A stretch of DNA of 15,977 nt from Goniomonas avonlea (lineage: Eukaryota; Cryptophyceae; Goniomonadida; Goniomonadaceae), in NCBI GenBank assembly GCA_003573635.1, contig QUTJ01031727.1, forward strand, positions 1-15,977. Reading direction: 5' to 3'. The notes beneath the pieces were generated by a model that saw only the letters and a list, made by a program, of their open reading frames with translations, was not told where the DNA came from and ran no database searches. Each line of letters starts with the position of its first letter. Positions within the stretch are counted from its first letter, which is position 1. The position numbers and the translations under genes are program-made. Below are positions 1 to 11,349 of the stretch, piece after piece.

Positions 1-75
1 GGTCAGAGATACTGCAGGTGCGGGCGGCGGGAGCTTGAACTGGCAGGTGGGTCAGAGATACTGCAGGTGCGGGCG
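1..75. repeat. 26-bp direct repeat copying part of a kinase exon into the adjacent intron
   Basis: The bases at 1-26 recur at 50-75, a 49-bp period. On the minus strand the first copy lies in the last visible kinase exon (39-1). The second copy lies in the intron just before that exon. Both copies contain an acceptor-like CCTGCAG. Confidence 0.85.
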
Positions 76-3000
76 CAGCCCTGTGCACGGCACCGCGTGG
101 TCTTGCACACGTTGATGCACCCAGCGCCTGCGATGGTGTGCCACAGTGTGCCACGGTGTGCCAGGGTGACATGGTGTGCCACAGTGTGCCACGGTGTGCC
201 AGGGTGACATGGTTTTCCATGGTGTGCCAGAGTGGCATGCTGTGCCGCGGTGTGCCACGGTGCCAGAGTGGCATGCTGTGCCACGGTGCAGAGTGACATA
301 GTGTGCCACGGTCTGCCAGAGAGACATGGTGTGCCACGGTCTGCCAGAGAGACATGGTGTGCCACGGTCTGCCAGAGAGACATGGTGTGCCACGGTCTGC
401 CAGAGAGACATGGTGTGCCATGGTCGGTCAGGGTGTGTCGGTGTTTTGACGGCATGGTGCGGCAAGGTATACCTCTCCTCGAAGACATTGGTCAAGTTTT
501 TCAAATGGCAGGCATCCCGCAAGCATGCCGTACAGGAGGACACCAAGACTCCAAACCTGCACGACACCCAGTTGGTTGGACACTGGGTGTAACATAGAAC
601 AGCAAACGGGGGGCTCGAGGTGTGTCGTGGTGGGGAGGGGGAAGTGCTTGAGGTGTGTCGTGGTGTGGGTGGGTGTTGAAGGGGGCACAGAGACACAGAG
701 AGGAAAGGGGGGAGGCACAGCGCCACAAGAGGAAGGTGGGCGCCGCAAAGAGGAAGAGTGGGAGGGGAGAGGGGGCTCTCGACTTGAGGCGCGTCGTTGT
801 CTCTGTGGTGTGTTGGGGGAGGGGAGGGGGGGAGCACCTCGACTTGAGGCGCGTCGTATTGTTGACCCAATAGCACTTCAGGCGCAGCAAACACAGCTGT
901 TCCTGCAAACTCTTGAAAAGTCTCACCAGCAGCCATAAACGTCGCCAAACCGAAGTCGACCAACTTGACCTGTGGCCCTTGTCAATGCAACAAGCTGCAG
1001 AGAGCAGAGTGCATTGCCCAAGCCCGGGTGGCGTCAGAAACACGGCAGGGTGCTGACGTGGCCCACGCACGGCCCAACACGCGAGCCGACTGAGCGCGCG
1101 CGAAGGGGGGGGGGGGGGGGAGGGGAGAGGGAGGGAGAGAGCGAAAGGGAGAGGACAGGGGGGGGGGGGGGGGAGGGGGGGGGCACCTTCCATGCTTCAG
1201 CTGCTTCAGGTGCATCGGTGGGAGCCATGAACACAACATTTTCATGTTTGATGTCTCTGTGACAAATATCGAGCGAGTGGCAGTAGGCCAGTGCCTCCGT
1301 CACCTGAGGTGAGTGAGTAAATCGGTCTGGGAACAAGTGAAGGCCGTGCAGATACCTGACGGAACACATGCCGTGACTGTGGCTCGTTGAAGTGCTTCAT
1401 GGCTTGCACTCGAGTGTACACGTCGCCCCCAGCCCCAAACTCCATGACAGTGTAGAAGGAATGCAAGGTTTCCAGCACGTCGTGCAGCCTCACAATATTC
1501 GGGTGGTTGCAGACCCGCATGATTGCGATCTCTTTCGGGATGTACCTGTGGGAGACTTGAGCGACTGCAGGCGGTGAGGGGCTGCCTCGACTGGGAGGCC
1601 ACAGCAGAGACCGCACGGAAAGAGCAACCGGAAGGGGGGAAACACAACAGTAAAGCACACTTGTTATCGACTGTGTTTTCAGGTCCAATGTGATATTCCG
1701 TTTTATTACATGATATACATCTATAAAATTATAAACATGGATAAAATTATATATGTGTGATGCATGGATGTCTATAAAAAGGATGTCACCCAATACAAAA
1801 ACAGCAAGATTGAGGTAGAAAACCAAATGAACTGCAGGAAAAAGAGTAGTTGCATTATTAACATTACTGACCTATTCTCAAGGTATGTATGGGGTAAAAC
1901 ACGGAAAGCAGACCCGAAAATATATATGGAATAGCACGTAAAGAAATGGGGAGAGCCTCTTTTACATGAGCCGCACCGCCCAAGTTCGTCGTCATACGCA
2001 AAACCAGTCCGAGGCACGGAGATCTTGGCAAAGCACTTGACGGCGACCCGGACACCTGATGTTTCATCGATGGCAGAGTAGACCTGCAGACCTCAAGACT
2101 CAGACAGCACTCAAGGACAACTCAGGGATAGAGATTCACTCCCAGTCCAAGTCCATCTCGGGAGCTTGAGAATAAGGTTGAACTCACCTGGCCAAATGCA
2201 CCAGAAGCAACTTCGTGTTGGACCTGGTACCTCCCCCCAAGCAGTCCGTTATCCGCGTCAATGAAATTATTGATATCTGTGCTCGCACTGCGCATGTCCC
2301 GCGACAGACGAGCGCTCCACATGTTCTCGCCAGTGGCCCGCTCGGTGAACACTTTGAGAGAGAGCGTCACTTTGAACCTGGAGTTCGACGTCAGCGCACA
2401 ACTTGAGCCAGTAGAGTGCACCAGCGCGAACATGGCAGCTCACAGCGAAGGTGGAAGCTGGGAACCTCAGGTTGTGCACAATGTGCCACAAAACCAACGT
2501 CAGCGAAGAATCAAGTGGAGCATTCGGAGGGCGCAGAGATGGCTCGAGGGCACTCGGGAAAGGAATCACCCGGCTCACCATGTATTAGTGTGCCAAAATG
2601 CGCACCGTGTTCCGTCGCGATGGCGAGCCATTACACTCTGTGAGCCCTCGCTCATGATTGACGGGGGGGGTCGGGTTTTTGCCTTTCCTTTGGGCCGCTG
2701 CGGGGTGCTTGGCGTGCCCGTGTCCTCCTCCATAATTGGAGATGTTTGCTCAGGGCCACGAAAGAGTTCGGGGTTGAGGGAGGGGATGAGATCGCGAATA
2801 TGCGTCCCCGCTAACTCGTCTGGCTGGTACCCGCAGAGGAAGGCACTGCCAAGCAGGGTGAGAGTGTGGGGTGAGGTGTTTTTGGGTGAGGTTGTCAAAG
2901 GGTGGGGTGTTTTTGACAAGGTCGGAATCTGCAGAATGAGGTTGAAACAGGGGTGCAACACCTGCGTTGAGACGCAGAAACAATTCTACCCTCAGCAGTG

Positions 3001-4486
3001 AGGGTGAGCACTGCGTCCATCTCCTCGGCTGGAGTCATGATTGCAACAAACCGCCTGGCCCCACTGGGGAGTTTCCGCTCAGCCAATTGCAAAGCAACAG
3101 GGACCAAGGAGCCGTCTCGGTGTCGCCCGCTGCAGGACAAATCAGCAGGGGGAAAGCGCAGCTGCACCCTCACCTAACGTTTCGAGTCCGCCCAATGGCG
3201 CGGGTGCGGCCAGAAGAGAGGTATTTTTGAATATATGCGTTGTGCTTGGAAGCGTGGGCTTCAGGCATTAGGATGGAGACGTTACTCCCGATTATCTCGC
3301 CTGTGCGATAGCCGAACAAATTGGCAAGCGCCTGTTGGACGACGACAGTGAGTGGGGGACAAGATGGAGTTAGACCTGCACCTCGTTGCAAGACACAACA
3401 ACACCATCCTCGTCCGCGACACACTCAGACTGTGTCGTAGCTATCACTGTTAGCGCGCCCAGAAAATAGCGCCCCTGCCTCAGGTCAGGATCGCTCAATA
3501 ACTGAGAGCAGCGCATACTTGGGGGGCGTCGACTTCTGTCAAGGACAGGATTGCAGAGAAGACCTCTCCCTCCTTTGTCACGGCCTCAACCATTCGACTC
3601 TTTCCCATCATATACTTAGCCCCTGTCTGGATATAACGTTGCACATAGAGATCGTGCTGTTCTCGGTACGGACTCTGCATGAGCATCTTCACGTTGCCTC
3701 CAATCATTTCTTGGGAAGTGTATCCAAAAATTTCGCAGGTATGATGATTAACGGCGGTAATGGTACCCCGTTCGTCAGCAGATATAATTGCGACGTGACG
3801 CTGCTGCGAGAATCGCTGCACTCGTGATTCAGCAGGAACTCTCTTTTTTTGCATTTTGGCAGGCTCGGCAGCTTGCTGTAATTTGGTCAATGACAAATGA
3901 GAAATCATTCTCTATCAATACTGACCTTATATTCCCAGTCTGGAAAACAGGCGCGGATCGTCCTCTCCAGGTCAGAAGCAAAAATGGGCTTCGCGATATA
4001 TTGGTCCATGCCTACATCAGCACATTCCTGTCGCAGCTGTGAACACGACAGCTTCCTTCCTAACCGCGAAATACTTTTTGGTTGTATGTAAACGCATTTC
4101 CAGTACATGCGATGATCTTCGGTCGTCGTCTCGGGTCCGGAATCGCCTTCATTAGCTCCTGTGAAAAATATGTCAGGACCGCACCCAACAATGCAAATAA
4201 ACAGGGACCTTTGTCGCTTCGACACCTCCCATTTTCGGCATTTTCATATCCATAAACACAACATCATAAGGAGTATTTGCCAAGTCCGCCTCGGTGACAG
4301 CTTCGACAGCCTCGAGCCCATTGACAACAATCTCAGATTTGAGGCCAATGCACGCGAGCGTCTCTCGAAGGATGGCTTGGCTAAACGTTCTTGTGAATGA
4401 ACCAACAAGCTTCAAAGCAATCAAGAACCAACGCACTTGGTACGATTGTCTTCCGCAATCAGCACCCGTAAATTTTGTGTGGCCAT
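1..4486 (-). CDS. Receiver-PAS-PAS-PAS-Ser/Thr kinase fusion (partial, continues past left edge)
   Basis: Exons in sense order: 4486-4437, 4380-4209, 4158-4075, 4036-3926, 3875-3519, 3474-3382, 3331-3174, 3129-2962, 2845-2606, 2377-2188, 2083-1977, 1545-1356, 1303-1187, 969-838, 556-473, 39-1. All phases match, giving about 764 residues before the edge. Residues 1-139 are a response-regulator receiver: acidic pair E12-D13 in VLIAEDN, phosphoacceptor D61 in VFMDMKMP, T93 in IIACTGNA and K118 in YIAKPI. Three PAS domains follow at about 140-275, 276-380 and 381-515, seen as FGYTSQEMIG, LFGYRTGEIIG and CGYQPDELAG, each followed by the usual later PAS strands (RHRDG in the second and third). The third carries a Pro-rich insert. 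The kinase starts near 528: glycine loop VASGAFGQ, K557 in VAVK, E582 in KEIAIM, D657 in HRDIKHEN, D684-F-G and A708-P-E, then WSLGVLLYGM. Its style is CAMK/SNF1, as in PAS kinase. The start is the first ATG after an in-frame TAA and lies just before receiver strand 1. By inference the receiver and PAS domains gate the kinase. The last 13 codons (39-1) are the least certain exon. Confidence 0.9.
133..246. repeat. 38-bp tandem repeat, degenerate
   Basis: Units start at 133, 171 and 209, each beginning ATGGT and built of GTGCCACGGTG-like words. The third unit is diverged. The array lies inside the 433-bp intron (472-40) of the receiver-PAS-kinase gene. It is clearly related to the 28-bp array that follows at 305-416. 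Confidence 0.8.
305..416. repeat. 28-bp minisatellite, four perfect copies
   Basis: Four head-to-tail copies occupy 305-332, 333-360, 361-388 and 389-416. A partial unit follows. The unit contains CACGGTCTGCCAGAGAGAC. The array sits in a kinase-gene intron between the exons at 556-473 and 39-1. Because 28 is not a multiple of three, any reading frame passes through all three phases. It stays open on both strands and produces spurious long ORFs. Confidence 0.95.
613..857. repeat. Intronic copies of a kinase exon 3' end
   Basis: The minus-strand exon 969-838 ends with a 20-bp segment at 838-857, read on the plus strand as CTCGACTTGAGGCGCGTCGT. It is copied exactly at 778-797 and in diverged form near 613-627 and 648-662. 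All extra copies are in the downstream intron (837-557). The copy at 778-797 has lost the donor: GAG is followed by AG instead of GT. Confidence 0.85.
1105..1183 (+). repeat. Long G-tracts in a kinase intron
   Basis: The plus strand carries runs of 16 G (1105-1120), 16 G (1158-1173) and 9 G (1175-1183), with shorter GGG and GGGG blocks between. They lie in the 217-bp intron between exons 1303-1187 and 969-838, just after its donor. The plus strand is the template for this gene, so the transcript is C-rich here. The tracts could form G-quadruplexes and are also prone to length errors in sequencing. Confidence 0.9.
1672..1960. other. AT-rich island inside a kinase intron
   Basis: The 431-bp intron 1976-1546 contains a sharply AT-rich block, including two ATAAAATTAT words near 1723-1750. 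The surrounding sequence is GC-rich. I see no gene in it; the minus-strand frame through it is intron read-through. Confidence 0.7.
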
Positions 4487-4698
4487 CACCACAAAGGCCG
4501 TCCTGCGGGACCTTCTGCGTATGGCTGTTTAACAGTAACTTTAACTTTAGCAACTAAGTTACTTCCAAAGGGCTAATAATAAACCCAGAGTATCTCGATA
4601 CACCTCATAGCTACTGGAACGCAGCGGTCGAGCCGCCAGCGGCCAGGCTTCAGCAGGTTGTTCGTCTGTCAGCAGTCTGTCCATTTGTTCGATCGCCC
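4487..4698. promoter_or_regulatory. Divergent intergenic region between receiver-PAS-kinase and septin-like genes
   Basis: These 212 bp separate two opposite start codons and should hold both promoters. A 7-bp inverted repeat, GTAACTT at 4535-4541 and AAGTTAC at 4556-4562, flanks a 14-bp loop. An AT-rich stretch with TAATAATAAA lies near 4574-4583. I see no strong TATA box. The small size leaves no room for a histidine kinase ahead of the receiver domain. Confidence 0.6.
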
Positions 4699-6277
4699 AT
4701 GGGTTGGTTCAGAGATAACGAGCCAGCTACAGCAGAGAAACCTCCCACACCAGAGAAGTCCGCTGCGCCAGAGACCGTTTCAGCTCACGAACCAGCTCAG
4801 AGTACGGACGGGCAGATGCGGCCACAGCAGGTCCCCGGCGACTCCTCGCACAATATCTTCACTCTGCTAAGTGCGTTGAGTTTTTGGAATCTTTTCCTGA
4901 GCATTTGGCAGAGGGTACCACTCGAGCACTGGAGAACTACACTTCCGCGAGAGATAAGTCAGTGACCTTCAACGTTGTCCTGGTAGGAGAAAGCGGTCTG
5001 GGCAAGACCACGGCCATCAAAAATTTGGTGCGAGCTGCCTGTTAAGTCTCAATTTTAACGGTGTTGGTTAGTTTGGATTCAACATTGCAAGGCCTGGCGT
5101 AATCCAAGGTCGTGCGATTCATTGCTTTGCCTTCGCTGACTCCCACCAGAGCGAACGTTAAATATTGAAATGTATCGAGCCCGGGGCAGCAGCCTCGTCT
5201 CCAACGTTGAGCTTGATTTGGAAGTGATTGACACTCCGGGTTACGGTGAGCTCTTGAACTCTGGTTCCGACTTCTCACGCAAACAGGTGATCATACGAAC
5301 ATAAACAAGTCAACGAACAAAATCTCAGAGCTCCTCAGCGAGCGAATGCGGAACCATGTCTTCACAAAGGTTGATCCGTTGAACAATCAACGTGACAATC
5401 GGGTTCATCTTCTTCTCTACTTCGTTGCTCCACACAGGTCTGGGTGAGTGTCTCTTGCGGGCTCTCACACTGCCATGCCATCAGATTCAAGGACGTTGAC
5501 CGAGACCTGATCCTGAAGCTTTCACGATTTTCAAACGTCGCGGTTATTGCCGCCAAGTCTGATACCATGACAGAATGCGAGGTGCCTCAACTCACACTGT
5601 TTTTTTTCCGACCTGTTTCTGCAATCAACTCCTCAACCAGGTTGATTCCTACAAAAAAATCATCAAGGACGTGCTCAATCAGCAGCCTCAGGTTCGAGAG
5701 CTCAGACAAGTGCATCCAGATCTGTTGCATCGGGGAAACTTTCTTTACGCCTCAGATGGGCGTCCGTTTGCTGTGATTTCCGAGGATCGCAAGTACAAGT
5801 TTTGCAACAACAAAGCTGAATGTGCCCCCCCCCCAGTGTTATCCGCACGCACAAACGCAGGTGTTCTAAACGGTTGCTTTCAGGTGAGAACCCGCAGCAC
5901 TCGGATTTCCCAAGGCTTCGGGAGGAGATGATTGGTCGCGATCTGGAGCAGCTCAAGCTGAAAACAGATTTAATATTTCGAAATTTGTACAACAATGGCG
6001 AGTTGCGGTGCCCATGGTATTCAGCTCGAGCAACCTATCTCGGAGCCGGACTGGTTCGCATTTTTGTTGAGACTTGTGCTCCACTTGACGCAAAGCGCAG
6101 GGTTTCCTTGCCTCGGAGTACTTCCGCCAGCGGGAAATTCTGAGGTATTGTCTGTACCATCTCGCAGATCACCAACTTGTTGCTGACAGAGACCGAAAGA
6201 AGGGGTGGAGTCTCGGATTGGTCACTGGAATCATCAGCGGAGCTGTGTGGCATACAATGTTCGGAAAATTCAACTGA
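4699..6277 (+). CDS. Septin-like GTPase with candidate hydrophobic C-terminal tail
   Basis: Exons: 4699-4870, 4912-5027, 5072-5108, 5150-5286, 5331-5443, 5485-5581, 5641-5792, 5837-6053, 6101-6277, about 405 residues. The N-terminus is a Pro/Glu/Ala-rich linker of about 55 residues. The GTPase core has G1 GESGLGKT at 83-90, the septin hallmark loop. G3 is DTPGYGE at 136-142, and G4 is AKSD at 215-218, where septins usually have AKAD. VHLLLYFVAP before G4 and ENPQHSDFPRLREEM after it also match septins. Septins bind GTP and polymerise at membranes and division sites. The last exon encodes a basic DRDRKKGW stretch, then about 18 apolar residues, and ends at TGA 6275-6277. The 6053/6101 junction is the weakest because its donor GTTCGC is poor. 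The 5329/5331 acceptor choice is also uncertain, and the usual septin segment between G3 and the VHLLLYF strand looks shortened. A GIMAP-type GTPase is less likely given G1 and G4. Confidence 0.83.
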
Positions 6278-6567
6278 GCACTGTGCCGTAGAGAAGCTCC
6301 ATCGTGGCATATAATTGTTCGGACATTCTGGGTTTCCTTGAAGGAATCAGCAATACAGGGATTTTGAACGTACCCTTTGAGCGGGAAAATACCAGCTTAA
6401 TCGTGTTTCCATGTATTCCTTTTTCTTCAAGTACAACAATGCGACAGTGCAAACACGCAATGAAACTCAGGCGGCGGACTGAATTGGACGAGGTCAACAG
6501 CCGCTGACTGAAGGCCCACAAGTGTGGGTTGATGACATTAGTGAACTCCACGGTTTTGCACAGTTTG
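6278..6567. other. Convergent intergenic spacer, no gene seen
   Basis: This 290-bp stretch lies between the 3' ends of the septin-like gene and the U1-C gene. Short frames are open on both strands (for example plus 6304-6507), but none carries a recognisable domain or good splice sites. It presumably holds both 3' untranslated regions. I found no clear AATAAA signal. Confidence 0.6.
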
Positions 6568-7217
6568 TCACCGCGGGGGACCGCCCATTGGCCCGGGTCC
6601 ACCTGGGGGGCCCATTGGTCCTGGTCCACCCGGACCACCCGGACCACCCGGACCACCCGGACCACCCGGACCAGGAGGACGCATCCCTGGTGGACCTCCC
6701 ATTCCTGGAGGTGGCATTCCACCAGGAAACCCAGGTGGCGGCATACCTCCAGGAAACCCAGGTGGCGGCATACCACCAGGATAACCAGGCGGTGGCATGC
6801 CAGGACGCATACCCATCATAGGAGGAGGCCCACCCACACTGCCTGCGACAATCCTAAGTGAGTACGGAGTCGCAAGTGAGTCAATGACGGACCAGGTGGC
6901 GCGCCATAGGGGTTAAGACCAGCTGTAAAAAGTGTGAGGTCGGACCCACCCAAGTCAACACAAAGAGGCATTTCAGAAAACAACCGTACCTCGCGTTTCA
7001 AAGTCTCGGATCTTTTGATCAATGAGGTTCTGTGTGTGCTGATCGGCGAACTGCGCGAAGTAAAACCGCACGTTGTCCTTGTGCCTGCGCCCAGAATTGT
7101 GCTGTTTTCGGACAGAAGGCTGTGCAACACATGTCACTGGCAATCCAAGAAAAAGAACTCACGAACCGAGTCATGGGTCAAAAACACATCGCAGTAGTCG
7201 CAGTAGTAGCGCGGCAT
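6568..7217 (-). CDS. SNRPC: U1 small nuclear ribonucleoprotein C (U1-C)
   Basis: Exons: 7217-7167, 7119-6990, 6922-6889, 6838-6568, giving 161 residues; human U1-C has 159. The N-terminus has the matrin-type U1-C zinc finger: MPRYYCDYCDVFLTHDS, with zinc ligands C6, C9, H24 and H30. The joined motif HDSPSVRKQHNSGRRHK spans the first intron and fixes that junction at TCG|GTTCG. A helical stretch ending NLIDQKIRDF follows. The C-terminal half is Pro/Gly/Met-rich, with repeated GGMPPPGFP and then GGP repeats, and stops at TGA 6570-6568. In the family, U1-C sits in the U1 snRNP and stabilises pairing of U1 snRNA with the 5' splice site in the nucleus. It shares a 187-bp divergent promoter region with the CDK11-like gene. 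Confidence 0.97.
6626..6670. repeat. 9-bp coding repeat in the U1-C tail
   Basis: Five perfect tandem copies of CCACCCGGA encode the Gly-Gly-Pro repeats near the U1-C C-terminus on the minus strand. The length is a multiple of three, so copy-number change would keep the frame. Confidence 0.95.
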
Positions 7218-7404
7218 TGCACTGTGCAGCGAGCGCCCCTGAAGCCGTCAAGCCCCTTGACAGCGGTCACACGTTCACGAACACAACATTATTTCGGTAC
7301 TGTAAGAGTTTATACATGTTTAATTAAAAACACTGTTTATACATGTATAAAAAGTTATTAAAAACACCCCTGAGGGCCGAGCATGAAATGGTGAGCGTGG
7401 CGAG
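7218..7404. promoter_or_regulatory. Divergent promoter region, U1-C / CDK11-like
   Basis: The 187 bp between the two start codons hold an AT-rich block at about 7305-7367. GTTTATACATGT occurs at 7308-7319 and 7335-7346, and ATTAAAAACAC at 7323-7333 and 7357-7367, so a segment of about 30 bp is duplicated with changes. The second copy contains the perfect 12-bp palindrome TATACATGTATA (7337-7348). It overlaps a TATA-like TATAAAAA (7346-7353), 52 bp before the CDK start codon. Confidence 0.6.
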
Positions 7405-10188
<2,784 letters not shown>

Positions 10189-10498
10189 AGCTCTTTGGGC
10201 GTGCCAGTGAGCTGTCACCAGGCCGTCGCAGTTTTTGCAAATGATGGAAACAATGTACTGCAGAGGAAGTTATGGGCGTGCTTGGACAATCTCTCCACCT
10301 TGCTTACGAGCAATGACTACGCATCTGATAACAATCTTGACTCAAGCCGAAAAAAGGGTTACATTGGGCATGTTTGCTGAAACCAAGGTTCTCAAGCCAG
10401 CCGGGCCCAGTCTGGAAAGTACCGTGGGTCAAGATGAATCTGCCGCAAGGATCAGACTCTTAACACGTAAAAAACAGAAAATGTCAGAAATAGGGAAT
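10189..10498. other. Convergent intergenic spacer, no convincing gene
   Basis: This 310-bp stretch lies between the CDK11-like stop and the phosphatase stop. A plus-strand frame is open from 10235 to 10567 and its first ATG is 10241. It overlaps the phosphatase's last exon and shows no recognisable domain. The stretch is best read as two 3' untranslated regions. Confidence 0.6.
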
Positions 10499-11178
<680 letters not shown>

Positions 11179-11349
11179 TCACCTGGGCTGTGTCTGAGGC
11201 TCTGAGGCTGAGGAGCCTGATCGGATTTCTGTACAAACACGATACCGATAGACGTCACCTGTCAAGCTCCAAGTTTGAGCCATTCCCAAAAGCTCCGGAG
11301 AGTGGACGCCCGCGGGTTTCTGTGAGCGGTGGCAGGAACGCAGCAAATC
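11179..11349. promoter_or_regulatory. Divergent intergenic region, Siw14-like / PX-TPR
   Basis: These 171 bp separate the two opposite start codons and should contain both promoters. A short GAGGCT/TGAGGCT repeat cluster lies near 11197-11215. No TATA-like element is obvious. An in-frame TGA at 11323-11325 precedes the plus-strand gene and supports ATG 11350 as its first start. Confidence 0.5.

Noticed and set aside
133-416. CRISPR array
   Set aside because: The repeats are contiguous with no unique spacers, and the context is an intron of a eukaryotic gene.
232-597. Plus-strand open frame over the 28-bp repeat
   Set aside because: It is a repeat-driven frame opposite a supported kinase exon and has no recognisable domain.
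52-963. Long minus-strand open frame through the minisatellite and kinase exons
   Set aside because: It reads through two introns. Kinase homology jumps between frames exactly at GT/AG sites, and the repeat unit simply lacks stops.
1869-1977. Extending kinase exon 2083-1977 to a donor at 1871
   Set aside because: The phase also fits, but it would insert about 35 hydrophobic, AT-rich residues between the kinase lysine and helix C. The donor GTGCGG after 1977 gives DELGRYIPKEIAIM.
2267-2581. Alternative kinase-gene exon joining 2606 to an acceptor near 2474 (RFPASTF reading)
   Set aside because: It looks PAS-like at first but needs another frame change before the kinase. The acceptor at 2378 gives RHRDGTRFKVTLSL and reaches the kinase in one exon with matching phase.
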